DNA of 64,000 nucleotides. Source: Clostridium sp. OS1-26. Its GTDB lineage: Bacteria; Bacillota; Clostridia; Clostridiales; Clostridiaceae. A model generated the notes under the pieces. The model searched no databases and was not told where the DNA came from. It saw nothing but the letters and a program-made list of their open reading frames with translations. Position 1 is the stretch's first letter, and every line of letters begins with the position of its first letter. Below, one piece after another: positions 17,534 to 26,280 of this stretch. The DNA is taken from contig NZ_CP133264.1 in NCBI RefSeq assembly GCF_030915445.1, forward strand, positions 5,737,208 to 5,801,207, written 5' to 3'. The position numbers and the translations under genes are program-made.

Positions 17534-18691
17534 CTATTTACCAAAATTTTCGTTAACATAGCTTTTTACTTTACTATCTAGTTGTAATATATCCTCTAAA
17601 GTATAGTTTTGCTGTACAGTAAACTTATCCATACATATCTCTAATATATTGCCTATTTGTAAAAATTTAATTCTTTTATTCAAGAACAAATCTACTGCAC
17701 ATTCATTTGCTGCATTTAATATTGCTGGCATTGTTCCACCAGCCTTACCTGCTTCGTATGCAAGCTTTAATGGTTTAAATGTATTCATATCTGGCTTTTC
17801 AAAAGTTAAAGTTCCCATTTTGTAGAAATCTAATTTTTCCACTACAGCATTTTTTCTCTTAGGATAATTAAGGGCATATTGTATAGGGAGTTTCATATCT
17901 GTGCTACCCATCTGAGCTATTACGCTTCCATCAATATACTCTACCATAGAATGTATTACGCTTTCAGGGTGAACTACAACTTCAATCTGATCGTAATTTA
18001 TATCAAATAGCCAGTGAGCTTCTATTACTTCAAGACCTTTGTTCATTAAAGTAGCAGAATCTATAGATATCTTTTTACCCATATTCCATCGTGGGTGCTT
18101 TAAAGCTTCATCTACTGTAACCTTAGATAGTTCATGCTCTTTTTTACCTCTAAAGGGTCCTCCTGAGGCTGTGAGCAGAATTTTGTTTACTGAAGACTTT
18201 TCATTTCCTTGAAGGCACTGGAATATAGCTCCATGTTCTGAATCTACAGGAAGTATTTTAACATCATACTTTTTAGCTTCTGACATAACAAGCTTTCCGC
18301 CTGTAACTAGTGTTTCTTTATTTGCTAAAGCTATATCTTTTCCTGACCTAATTGCAGTAATTGTAGGCACTAGCCCTACCATTCCAACTACTGAGGTTAC
18401 CACTATGTCTACCTCAGACAAACTTGCTATTATATTTAATCCATCCATACCAAATAATACTTTTGTGTTTTTGCTTGTATTGATACAATAATCTTTAACT
18501 TCTATGTACGCTTTTTCTTCTGTTAATACAACATAAGGTGGATTAAACTCATTAATTATCTCTATGACTTTTTTACTGCTGCTGTTTGCAGAAATAGCAA
18601 TAAGTTGAAATCTATCCTTTTCTTTTCTTATAACATCAAGTGTTTGGGTTCCTATAGAACCTGTAGCACCAAGTATTGAAATTTTTCTCAT
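17534..18691 (-). CDS. dxr: 1-deoxy-D-xylulose 5-phosphate reductoisomerase
   Basis: DXR makes MEP from DXP, the first committed step of the MEP pathway. The 385-residue protein has the NADPH site GATGSIGTQTLDVI (8-21), the metal and substrate motifs PVDSEHGAIFQ near 148 and LTASGGPFRG near 175, and IDSATLMNKGLE near 210. AGGAGATGTTTAA precedes the ATG. A family D repeat begins 22 bases upstream, so the gene must be read through that element or from a promoter inside or close to it. Confidence 0.97.
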   Translation of the reverse strand: MRKISILGATGSIGTQTLDVIRKEKDRFQLIAISANSSSKKVIEIINEFNPPYVVLTEEKAYIEVKDYCINTSKNTKVLFGMDGLNIIASLSEVDIVVTSVVGMVGLVPTITAIRSGKDIALANKETLVTGGKLVMSEAKKYDVKILPVDSEHGAIFQCLQGNEKSSVNKILLTASGGPFRGKKEHELSKVTVDEALKHPRWNMGKKISIDSATLMNKGLEVIEAHWLFDINYDQIEVVVHPESVIHSMVEYIDGSVIAQMGSTDMKLPIQYALNYPKRKNAVVEKLDFYKMGTLTFEKPDMNTFKPLKLAYEAGKAGGTMPAILNAANECAVDLFLNKRIKFLQIGNILEICMDKFTVQQNYTLEDILQLDSKVKSYVNENFGK

Positions 18692-19534
18692 TTAAACATC
18701 TCCTAATTCTGATTAGGCACTTGAAAGAAAATAACAAGTCAAAGATGGGACGGGTATTTTGTACCAGACAAGGAGGCAGTTTTCTCAGACAATCGATTCT
18801 ATCTAAAGATTCTACCGACATAGTATGACTCAAAATAGACTAGCATACTGACCAGTTATTTTTTCGAAGATGCCTTAAACTTTAGTGTCTTGAATTTTCC
18901 TTATATAACAATTATATATGATAGAGCTATAAATAAATTGGCAAACACAAAAACTTAATACTATATAAAGAGATAATATAATAAACAGTAGATGAACTTC
19001 AAGCCTATTATCCATAAATTTTGTGTTAACAATTTCTCTCTATTAATATCTCCTATTTTTTCTTATAACAGAAATCCTATACTTAAATATAAATTCTATA
19101 GCATGATTAACTATAACATATTTATCTTCCAAAATAAAGTAAACAGTTATATTACCTATAAAATATGCAAACAATCTATATGTGTCAGCTTATTTTCTAA
19201 AGCATATACTATTACAAATGCCATTAATTAAATTGTTAATCTTATTATTAAATAAATTATTATTGCATAATAATTTATAAATAGGAGAATATAGAAACAT
19301 CATTACAACTATAAAGAAGAAAGTTTAAAATAATGCCTTTTTATTATAGTAAAAATTATACATATAATCAATAAAATTAAATTATAGCTAACTTTTTTGT
19401 AATTTAAATTTACAATACCTCTTAATATTATTGCTTTATAGTATTATATTCAGCTCTATACTTATATATTAATTGCAGTTTCATTATATAAAGAAAGGTA
19501 GGTGAATTCATTGACTTAAATAAACTATAAGTCA
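18692..19534. other. AT-rich accessory gap between dxr and the small plus-strand ORF
   Basis: The first part is a family D repeat (18713-18878). The rest (18879-19490) is very AT-rich and contains no convincing gene: the longest plus-strand frame (18992-19231, 79 codons) is Asn/Ile/Phe/Lys-rich, has no ribosome binding site and no recognisable domain. In related genomes dxr usually follows cdsA directly, so the gap is an insertion or rearrangement. Confidence 0.6.
18713..18878 (+). mobile_element. Repeat family D, full-length copy (166 bp, MITE-like)
   Basis: The ends are imperfect inverted repeats (TTAGGCACTTGAAAGAAAAT against ATTTTTTCGAAGATGCCTTAA read backwards). Length equals the copy at 38971-39136 (also 166 bp), with most positions identical, including CAAGTCAAAGATG, CCAGACAA, GCAGTTT and CTCAAAATAGACTAG. 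No coding capacity. Non-autonomous transposable element or structured RNA are both possible. Confidence 0.75.
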
Positions 19535-19678
19535 ATGATTTTGAAATTGAATGATAACGCAGAGATAGTAAAAGCATTGCTAGACAAAGGTTATTCCGAT
19601 GTACAAATTTGTGGCGAAGTTGGTTTAGACTGGGAAGAGTTTTGGAATATTATTGAGTATATAAATGATGCTGAATAG
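19535..19678 (+). CDS. Small hypothetical protein, 47 residues, start codon inside a hairpin
   Basis: The frame encodes an acidic 47-residue peptide (starts MILKLNDNAEIVKALL, then a DKGYSDVQICGEVGLDWEEFW stretch, cut here as GYSDVQICGEVG). Its composition, with Trp, Cys and Gly and balanced helices, looks like a real folded small protein and unlike the noise frames around it; a compact helix-turn-helix is conceivable. The ATG lies in a perfect 10-bp stem CATTGACTTA/TAAGTCAATG (19508-19537), with GGTAGGTGAAT just before the stem. It ends in a bidirectional terminator shared with the coat gene. No family recognised. Confidence 0.5.
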   Translation: MILKLNDNAEIVKALLDKGYSDVQICGEVGLDWEEFWNIIEYINDAE

Positions 19679-19680
19679 AA

Positions 19681-19722
19681 TTATAAAAAGGAGCAATGAA
19701 AAAACTCCTTTTTATAATTCTA
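19681..19722. terminator. Bidirectional terminator between the small ORF and the coat gene
   Basis: TATAAAAAGGAG and CTCCTTTTTATA form a 12-bp perfect stem with an 11-base loop, and both sides have A/T-rich flanks suitable as U-tracts. It serves two converging genes. Confidence 0.75.
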
Positions 19723-20040
19723 TTGATTTTGTGAAATATTTTGAGCTTCAACTACGTCTTGCTGTATTTGCTGCACCGGATCTGCAAAAGCGTTATACCA
19801 TTGTTTATTTACTGCCATATCCGATAGTCTAAAATGTTCATTAATACTATTAGTTAACTCACAGCTAAGAATCTGTCTCAATTGAGGATTTGTAGCTTCA
19901 ACTGCTGCTTTAGTTAATATTCTTATTCTATTTTTTGATAAAGTGAGCATATCTATAGCTACATCCTTATCATTAGGATTAGGATTACTTCCATTACCAG
20001 AAGTATCATCTACTCCAAATAGGTCATCTAACCACGACAT
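19720..20040 (-). CDS. Spore coat protein, CotF-like
   Basis: This 106-residue protein starts MSWLDDLFGVDD, has a Gly/Asn/Pro/Asp-rich linker (13-28), then a helical domain with DVAIDMLTLSKNRIRILTK, ATNPQLRQILSCELTN and a terminal MAVNKQWYNAFADP. The pattern of paired helices ending in W-Y fits the coat F family of spore coat proteins. The ATG at 20040 follows GGAGGTGGAATGAT; a TTG seven codons upstream overlaps that site and is rejected. It probably belongs to a mother-cell sporulation regulon; no promoter was identified. It is an odd insert between cdsA and dxr. Confidence 0.75.
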   Translation of the reverse strand: MSWLDDLFGVDDTSGNGSNPNPNDKDVAIDMLTLSKNRIRILTKAAVEATNPQLRQILSCELTNSINEHFRLSDMAVNKQWYNAFADPVQQIQQDVVEAQNISQNQ

Positions 20041-20112
20041 ATCATTCCACCTCCAACACAAATTATTTTTCCCAGCAAATGCTTAAATATCCATGTGAAT
20101 AAAGTGAAACCA

Positions 20113-20162
20113 TAAAAAGACCCAAAAGCAATATTAATATAGCTTTCGAGCCTTTTTATGAG
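20113..20162 (-). terminator. Terminator after cdsA
   Basis: The minus strand reads AAAAAGGCTCGAAAGC ... GCTTTTGGGTCTTTTT, a long stem with a 12-base AT loop and U-tract. It separates cdsA from the coat gene. Confidence 0.7.
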
Positions 20163-20170
20163 TCTAGATA

Positions 20171-20968
20171 TTAAATTCCTATAATGAAAGTTATGTAATA
20201 GTATACAACAACAGAGGCAAATAGTATGCTATCAAATCTATCTAATATGCCTCCATGACCTGGAATTAGATTACTGTAGTCTTTAACGCCAATATACCTT
20301 TTTATAGATGACGCAGTAAGGTCACCAAATTGGCAGAACACCCCACAAATAGCTCCTATTAAAAAAAAGTGATAAAGAGGTATAGAAACTCCATTAGAAT
20401 TAATCACATACCCAAATACTCCACAAGCTATAGTGCTTCCAAGCATTCCTCCTATAGATCCTTCTACAGTTTTTTTGGGGCTTACTTTAGGGCATAATTT
20501 TCTCTTTCCAAAGGCTTTTCCTGTATAATAAGCTGCAGTATCACAAAGCCATGATGATATAAATATTAACCAAACTAAATAATTCCCATAATTCTTATTA
20601 TTAACCAAAACAATAAAACTAAAGAACACAGCCACATATAAAAACGCTAATATTGTAATAGATATATCAATAAAATTATATTCAGTATCTAATACAGGGA
20701 TACACATAATTATAAAAATAGCAATTATTAAAAGAAAAAAAGTCATTCTATAATCAATAGCTTTATTTAACGTTATATAGTAAACTATACATAGTAAATA
20801 TCCCGCCACAGTTATTGGCTGAATATTTTTAGATTTTACCACCTTGTAGAATTCATACATTCCTAATAGAGACAAAATCATAATACCATATTTTAGGTAT
20901 ATACCACCTAAAAATAGAAATATAATAAAAGGGGCAAGAATTAATGCTCCTATATATCTATTATCCAT
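20171..20968 (-). CDS. cdsA: Phosphatidate cytidylyltransferase
   Basis: CdsA makes CDP-diacylglycerol, the precursor of all phospholipids. The 265-residue protein is mostly membrane segments and ends with the family signature: GDLTASSIKRYIGVKDY followed by PGHGGILDRFDS. It follows uppS by 23 bases, the standard uppS-cdsA pair. Confidence 0.96.
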   Translation of the reverse strand: MDNRYIGALILAPFIIFLFLGGIYLKYGIMILSLLGMYEFYKVVKSKNIQPITVAGYLLCIVYYITLNKAIDYRMTFFLLIIAIFIIMCIPVLDTEYNFIDISITILAFLYVAVFFSFIVLVNNKNYGNYLVWLIFISSWLCDTAAYYTGKAFGKRKLCPKVSPKKTVEGSIGGMLGSTIACGVFGYVINSNGVSIPLYHFFLIGAICGVFCQFGDLTASSIKRYIGVKDYSNLIPGHGGILDRFDSILFASVVVYYYITFIIGI

Positions 20969-20991
20969 CTAATCATCTCCTAGCAATAATT

Positions 20992-21759
20992 TTACTTCAC
21001 GCCTCCAAATCTTCTATCTCTATTTTGGAAATCATAAATCGCTTTATGCAAATGTTCTTTTTTGAAGTCAGGCCACTTTATATTAGAATACCAAAACTCA
21101 GAATAAGCACACTGCCAAAGTAAAAAGTTGCTAAGTCTTTGTTCTCCGCTTGGTCTTATTATTATGTCCGGATCTGGCATTCCTTCTGTATCCAAATGAC
21201 TTGCTATAGCATTTTCATCTATATCTTCTTCTTTTATTTTTCCATCTTTAATGTCTTCATATATTTTTTTAACAGCACGAATAATTTCATCTCTTCCACC
21301 ATAGTTTAGTGCTAAGTTCAAAGTTAATCCTGTATTATCTTTTGTATTCTCATTTGCATTTATTAATTCCTGCTGACAAACTTGTGGAAGCTTTGATATA
21401 TCTCCTATATGATTTATGATAACATTATTTCCATTTAATTCCTTGAATTCATTTCTTAAGTATTGAACTAATAAATTCATAAGAGCATTTACTTCTTCAT
21501 TGGACCTTTTCCAATTCTCCGTTGAAAATGCATATAATGTTAAGTATTTTATACCTAAACTGCTGCATTCTTTTACAATTTCTCTTATGGCTTCAACTCC
21601 TGCTTTATGTCCCATAGTTCTTGGAAGCATTCTTTCCTTCGCCCATCTTCCATTGCCATCCATTATTATAGCAATATGCTGTGGTATATTATCTAAGTCT
21701 ATATGTATATCTTCACCGGCAGCTTTATTCTCTTTTTTTAAACCGAAAAAATTTAACAT
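20992..21759 (-). CDS. uppS: Undecaprenyl diphosphate synthase
   Basis: UppS builds the C55 lipid carrier for peptidoglycan precursors. The 255-residue protein has the substrate motif HIAIIMDGNGRWAKER with Asp34, RTMGHKAG near 48, YAFSTENWKRS near 78, and RPSGEQRLSNFLLWQ near 205. It joins the MEP products made by the dxr/ispG group to wall synthesis. Confidence 0.97.
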   Translation of the reverse strand: MLNFFGLKKENKAAGEDIHIDLDNIPQHIAIIMDGNGRWAKERMLPRTMGHKAGVEAIREIVKECSSLGIKYLTLYAFSTENWKRSNEEVNALMNLLVQYLRNEFKELNGNNVIINHIGDISKLPQVCQQELINANENTKDNTGLTLNLALNYGGRDEIIRAVKKIYEDIKDGKIKEEDIDENAIASHLDTEGMPDPDIIIRPSGEQRLSNFLLWQCAYSEFWYSNIKWPDFKKEHLHKAIYDFQNRDRRFGGVK

Positions 21760-21807
21760 ATGTACTCTCCATTCATAATTTATATTAAAACCTTCATTTG
21801 TTAATAA

Positions 21808-21831
21808 AAACCTGCGAATTCGCAGGTTTAA
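21808..21831 (-). terminator. Terminator after frr
   Basis: The minus strand reads AACCTGCGAATTCGCAGGTT plus TTTATT, a perfect palindromic stem just after the frr stop codon. Confidence 0.8.
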
Positions 21832-21839
21832 AACTCAAA

Positions 21840-22397
21840 TTATATTGACATAATTTCTTTCTCTTTAACTTCAGTCATTTTATCTATTTCTTTGATGAAG
21901 TTATCTGTCTTCTTTTGAATATCATCTTCAGCTTTTTTCATTTCGTCTTCTGATACTTCGCTTTCTTTCTTTAAAGCCTTTATTTTCTCATTACAATCTC
22001 TTCTTATTCCTCTTATGGCAACCTTTGAATCTTCACCAAACTTCTTTACATTTTTAACTATATTTTTTCTTGTTTCTTCAGTAAGCTCTGGAATAATAAG
22101 TCTTATAACTTCACCATCATTTGAAGGATTAATTCCAAGATCTGACTTTAATATAGCTTTTTCAATAGCTTTTATTGAACTTCTATCCCATGGTTGAATT
22201 GCAAGTATTCTTGGCTCAGGAACAGATATGTTCGCTAATTGATTTAGTGCTGTCATTGCTCCATAGTATTCAGCCTCTATTCTATCTAGCATTGCTGGAG
22301 TGGCTCTTCCTGCCTTCATTGAAGCTAATTCATTCTTTAACACTGATATAGTCTTATTCATTCTTTCATCCGCTGACTTTAAAATGTCTTTAATCAT
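21840..22397 (-). CDS. frr: Ribosome recycling factor
   Basis: RRF splits post-termination ribosomes together with EF-G. The 185-residue protein has the conserved MKAGRATPAMLDRIEAEYYG (28-47), NISVPEPRILAIQPWD near 65 and GEVIRLIIPELTEE near 108. It is 29 bases downstream of pyrH, the standard rpsB-tsf-pyrH-frr series. AAGGAGGTATATTTTC precedes the ATG. Confidence 0.98.
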   Translation of the reverse strand: MIKDILKSADERMNKTISVLKNELASMKAGRATPAMLDRIEAEYYGAMTALNQLANISVPEPRILAIQPWDRSSIKAIEKAILKSDLGINPSNDGEVIRLIIPELTEETRKNIVKNVKKFGEDSKVAIRGIRRDCNEKIKALKKESEVSEDEMKKAEDDIQKKTDNFIKEIDKMTEVKEKEIMSI

Positions 22398-22426
22398 TGA
22401 AAATATACCTCCTTATAAATTTATTT

Positions 22427-23140
22427 TTATTGCTTGGAAACTAAAGTTCCAATGGACTCACCTAATACCGCTTTTTTTATGTTTTCTGGATTATCTAAGC
22501 CAAACACTAAAATAGGTATGTTATTGTCCATACATAATGATGTTGCTGTGGAATCCATAACTTGAAGCCCTTTTTCTAGTACTTCAATATAATTTAACTT
22601 GTCAAATTTCTTAGCATCACTATATTTGTGAGGATCCCTATCATAAACTCCATCAACTTTCTTAGCAAGAAGTATAACTTCAGCTTCAATTTCAGCAGCT
22701 CTTAATGCTGCTGCTGTGTCTGTTGAAAAGTAAGGGTTTCCAGTGCCTGCTCCAAATATTACAACTCTGTTTTTCTCCAAGTGCCTCATTGCTCTTCTTC
22801 TAATAAAAGGTTCTGCTACTTCTTTCATTTCTATAGCAGTTTGGACTCTTGTATTAACTCCAATGTTTTCAAGAGAATCTTGAAGCGCTAAAGCATTTAT
22901 ACATGTAGCCATCATACCCATATAGTCCGCAGTAGTTCTATCCATCTCTTCTCCACTTCTGCCTCTCCATATGTTTCCACCTCCAACTACAGCACCTACT
23001 TCTACACCCATATCTACTAGTTCTTTTATCTGTACTGCTATCTCTTTAGTAACATCAAAGTCTATCCCATACCCCTTTTCTCCTGCTAGGGCCTCTCCCG
23101 ATAGCTTTAACATAACTCTCTTGTATTTAGCATTATACAT
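22427..23140 (-). CDS. pyrH: Uridylate kinase
   Basis: PyrH phosphorylates UMP to UDP. The 237-residue amino-acid-kinase-fold protein has KLSGEALAG (12-20), VGAVVGGGNIWRG near 47, DYMGMMATCINALAL near 72 and VIFGAGTGNPYFSTDTAA near 124. It is separated from tsf by a terminator, so it likely starts a second transcription unit with frr. Confidence 0.98.
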   Translation of the reverse strand: MYNAKYKRVMLKLSGEALAGEKGYGIDFDVTKEIAVQIKELVDMGVEVGAVVGGGNIWRGRSGEEMDRTTADYMGMMATCINALALQDSLENIGVNTRVQTAIEMKEVAEPFIRRRAMRHLEKNRVVIFGAGTGNPYFSTDTAAALRAAEIEAEVILLAKKVDGVYDRDPHKYSDAKKFDKLNYIEVLEKGLQVMDSTATSLCMDNNIPILVFGLDNPENIKKAVLGESIGTLVSKQ

Positions 23141-23194
23141 ATATTATACCTCCAAATTGTCATAAATTACATATATTAAGCTTTATACCTTAAA

Positions 23195-23222
23195 AAAAGA
23201 GAACACGCAGTGTCCTCTTTTC
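23195..23222 (-). terminator. Terminator after tsf
   Basis: The minus strand reads AAAAGAGGACAC-TGC-GTGTTCTCTTTT followed by TTTAAGG. It ends the rpsB-tsf unit six bases after the tsf stop codon. Confidence 0.8.
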
Positions 23223-23227
23223 AGTTA

Positions 23228-24148
23228 CTATTTACCTTGCATCTGCTTTTGAACTTCTTCAGCAAAGTTTTCTTCTTTCTTTTCGATTCCTTCGCCTTTT
23301 TCAAATCTTACATAAGCAGCTACTGTTATTGGTGCTCCAACTTCTTTTGATTTTTCCTGAAGGTATTTCTCAATAGTTAGATCTGAATTCTTAACCCAAA
23401 CCTGTTCAACTAAACAGTTTTCTTTATAGTATTTTTGAACTCTTCCTATAACCATTTTATCAACTATCTTTTCAGGCTTTCCTTCATTTAAAGCTTGAAC
23501 TCTGTAGATTTCTTTTTCTTTGTCAAGTGATTCATTATCCACAGCATCTCTGTTTAAGAATAGAGGGTTAGTTGCAGCAACTTGCATAGCCACATCTTTA
23601 GCAACCTCTTTTAAAACTGAGCTTTCTTTTTCACACTCAACTTTAACAAGAACACCTATTCTTCCACCACCATGGATATAACTTTCGATTGCTCCATTTT
23701 CAACAGCTAATTTTTCAAATCTTCTAACTGCCATGTTTTCACCTAATTTTGCAATTAGTGCAGTTACAGCATCTTTAATTGTTATATTTTCATCTGCTAT
23801 GTACTTTTCTTCAATTAATTCTTCTACAGTTGTAGCTTTTGAATTTGAAGCCTGCTTAGCAACATTGTCAGCTAATTCTACAAAAGCTTCATTAGCTGCA
23901 ACGAAGTCTGTTTCACAGTTAACTTCTACTATTGAAGCAACTTTTCCATTTTCAGAAATGTATGTTTTTACCAATCCTTCTGCTGCTACTCTTCCAGCCT
24001 TTTTAGCCGCAGCTGCTAAACCTTTTTCTCTTAATATTTCTACAGCTTTTTCTGAATCTCCATTAGATTCATTTAAAGCTTTTTTGCAGTCCATCATGCC
24101 TGCTCCGGTTCTTTCTCTTAATTCTTTTACCATCTGTGCAGTAATCAT
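23228..24148 (-). CDS. tsf: Translation elongation factor Ts
   Basis: EF-Ts is the nucleotide exchange factor for EF-Tu. The 306-residue protein has the N-terminal UBA-type motif VKELRERTGAGMMDCKKAL (8-26) and the core motif VEVNCETDFVAANEAF near 73. It pairs with rpsB. Confidence 0.98.
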   Translation of the reverse strand: MITAQMVKELRERTGAGMMDCKKALNESNGDSEKAVEILREKGLAAAAKKAGRVAAEGLVKTYISENGKVASIVEVNCETDFVAANEAFVELADNVAKQASNSKATTVEELIEEKYIADENITIKDAVTALIAKLGENMAVRRFEKLAVENGAIESYIHGGGRIGVLVKVECEKESSVLKEVAKDVAMQVAATNPLFLNRDAVDNESLDKEKEIYRVQALNEGKPEKIVDKMVIGRVQKYYKENCLVEQVWVKNSDLTIEKYLQEKSKEVGAPITVAAYVRFEKGEGIEKKEENFAEEVQKQMQGK

Positions 24149-24217
24149 AGTAACTTCCTCCTATTCAAACTTAATTTAAAAGGTAAATGAAGAAACATCT
24201 TCATCTACCCAATTAAA

Positions 24218-24919
24218 TTATTCAGCTAATTGTTCGCCTTGTCTTCCTTCAATTATAGCATCAGCAATTTTAGCTGTTATTAATTTTACAGCTCTTATTG
24301 CATCATCATTTCCAGGTATAACGTAATCAACTTCATCTGGATCACAGTTAGTGTCAACTATAGCTACTACTGGAATTCCAAGAATTTTAGCTTCTGATAT
24401 AGCATTTTTTTCTTTTCTTGGGTCAACAACAAATAATGCTCCAATGTTGTTTGCATCCATTTCTTTAATTCCGCCTAAGTTCTTTTCTAATTTTTCTTTT
24501 TCATTCTTAAGCTTTATAACTTCTTTCTTTGGAAGAACTTCAAAAGTTCCATCTGCTTCCATAGCTTCTAATTCTTCTAATTTTTTTATTCTTGCTTTAA
24601 TTGTTGTAAAGTTTGTTAGCATTCCACCTAACCATCTATTGTTAACGAAGTGCATTCCTGATCTTACTGATTCTTCTCCAATAGCTTCTTGAGCTTGTTT
24701 CTTAGTTCCTACGAAAAGTACATCTTTTCCTTCTTCTGAAACTGATCTTACAAAATCATAAGCTTCTTCAACTTTTTTAACAGTTTTTTGTAAATCGATT
24801 ATGTAGATTCCATTTCTTTCTGTGAAGATATAAGGAGCCATTTTAGGATTCCATCTTCTTGTTTGATGTCCGAAATGAACACCTGCTTCTAATAATTGTT
24901 TCATTGAAATAACTGACAT
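24218..24919 (-). CDS. rpsB: 30S ribosomal protein S2
   Basis: The 233-residue protein has the S2 signatures LLEAGVHFGHQTRRWNPKM (8-26), GTKKQAQEAI near 66 and NNRWLGGMLTNF near 86. The ATG at 24919 is chosen because AGGAGGG lies eight bases upstream; a frame beginning 13 codons earlier would start inside the leader. It has its own promoter and leader and is followed by tsf. Confidence 0.98.
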   Translation of the reverse strand: MSVISMKQLLEAGVHFGHQTRRWNPKMAPYIFTERNGIYIIDLQKTVKKVEEAYDFVRSVSEEGKDVLFVGTKKQAQEAIGEESVRSGMHFVNNRWLGGMLTNFTTIKARIKKLEELEAMEADGTFEVLPKKEVIKLKNEKEKLEKNLGGIKEMDANNIGALFVVDPRKEKNAISEAKILGIPVVAIVDTNCDPDEVDYVIPGNDDAIRAVKLITAKIADAIIEGRQGEQLAE

Positions 24920-25020
24920 AATATTTTCCCTCCTAGTTTTTCCCTCCACTACCGTCATATCTATAAAATACCTTATTAGGCACCATTTTATAAATTGGGC
25001 AGTGTGTGTATTTTTCTACC
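24920..25020 (-). promoter_or_regulatory. Leader of rpsB
   Basis: From the promoter at 25027-25055 a leader of about 100 bases precedes rpsB. CACTGCC near its 5' side can pair with GGTAGTG just before the ribosome binding site (one G-U), closing an AT-rich internal hairpin. S2 autoregulates in several bacteria; a role for this leader is inferred. A second GGAGGG lies 19 bases before the true binding site. Confidence 0.4.
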
Positions 25021-25026
25021 TTATGT

Positions 25027-25055
25027 AGTATATCATATGAATTAATGCTATTCAA
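25027..25055 (-). promoter_or_regulatory. Sigma-A promoter for rpsB-tsf
   Basis: The minus strand reads TTGAAT-N17-TATACT, with an upstream AT-rich region. Confidence 0.7.
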
Positions 25056-25213
25056 CAACATTTTTAAATTTATATGTATAAATTTAAAAAATATTTTATG
25101 CATAAATTTATAATATTAAAGCCTAATGATTATTATTATCTAAATTTTACAAATTTATACTATGAACAGAAAAAATTCACCTTTAATATTCTAAATTAAA
25201 TCACAGCTTTAAA

Positions 25214-25246
25214 ATAAAAATGGAGAATTATCTAATTCTCCATTTA
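25214..25246 (-). terminator. Terminator after codY
   Basis: The minus strand reads AATGGAGAATT-AGAT-AATTCTCCATT followed by TTTATTTT, directly after the codY stop codon. Confidence 0.8.
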
Positions 25247-25248
25247 CA

Positions 25249-26025
25249 CTACTTTATTTTCTTTAATTCATCAATTAACTTTTCATTAAGTATTCTTATA
25301 TGAGTACCTTTCATACCTAATGATCTTGATTCGATAACTCCAGCACTTTCGAATTTTCTTAGTGCATTTACAATTACTGATCTTGTAATACCAACTTTAT
25401 CCGCTATTTTAGAGGCTACAAGTAATCCTTCGCTTCCATCTAATTCATTAAATATATGTTCTACAGCTTCTAATTCTGAATAAGAAAGAGTACCTATTGC
25501 AAGTTGTACAACAGCTTTTTTTCTAGCATCTTCCTCTATTTCATCATGCTTAGCTCTTAATATCTCAAGTCCAATAATCGTAGCACTATATTCTGATAAT
25601 ACTAAATCCTCATCTGTAAACTGCTCATCGAATCTAGCAATTAATAAAGTTCCTAATCTTTCTCTATTACCAATAATCGGAACAATTGTAGTTAACTTAT
25701 TTTCAATACCACATGATTTGTCTTCATCGAATACACAATCACCTTGATTTGTTAAATTTGAAAGAGTCTCATGAATATTTAATAGCTTATTATTATAATT
25801 CTCTGGGAATCTCATCTCATTTAGAACTTTATCTTTAACTGTGTCACATTCAAATCCTGAAGAAAGATTGAAACCTAATATCTTTCCTCTTCTGCTTATT
25901 ATATAAACATTACAGTTTAGTACCTCGCTTAACAATTTACATATATCATCAAAAACTACTGGTTCAGTTCCTGTCTTCTGCAGTATCTTATTTAACATTC
26001 TTGTTTTATTTAATAACGATGACAT
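25249..26025 (-). CDS. codY: GTP-sensing transcriptional repressor CodY
   Basis: CodY is the global nutritional regulator of Firmicutes, activated by branched-chain amino acids and GTP. The 258-residue protein has the GAF ligand domain (1-155, starting SSLLNKTRMLNKILQ) and a winged helix with VASKIADKVGITRSVIVNALRK, cut here as KVGITRSVIVNALRKFES, near 205-225. The ATG at 26025 follows GGAGGAGTGCAA; a GTG two codons upstream is too close to that site. It lies between topA and rpsB with no codV/hslVU genes, as in clostridia. Confidence 0.97.
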   Translation of the reverse strand: MSSLLNKTRMLNKILQKTGTEPVVFDDICKLLSEVLNCNVYIISRRGKILGFNLSSGFECDTVKDKVLNEMRFPENYNNKLLNIHETLSNLTNQGDCVFDEDKSCGIENKLTTIVPIIGNRERLGTLLIARFDEQFTDEDLVLSEYSATIIGLEILRAKHDEIEEDARKKAVVQLAIGTLSYSELEAVEHIFNELDGSEGLLVASKIADKVGITRSVIVNALRKFESAGVIESRSLGMKGTHIRILNEKLIDELKKIK

Positions 26026-26280
26026 TTGCACTCCTCCTTAACATTATCTTTTATATGAATAACCCAAATTCACAAATCAAATGGTATTATAAAGTTCACA
26101 CATTCCTTTTTAATTATTATTGTCAAAAATAAGTAAGATTATTGCACTAACAATTTAGACTTTTTGAAATATTTAGAATTATTTCTTATTCTTTAATTAT
26201 AATAACATAATAGCAAGTACATTTCAACAGTAATTTTGTAATATTCGACATATTTATTAGTATTTTTTGATATATTTCCT

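Noticed and set aside
18636..18833. 65-codon minus-strand ORF upstream of dxr
   Set aside because: It overlaps the dxr start in another frame and lies mainly in the family D repeat.
18992..19231. 79-codon plus-strand ORF in the dxr gap
   Set aside because: Composition is AT-rich noise (Asn, Ile, Phe, Lys, Tyr) with no binding site or domain.
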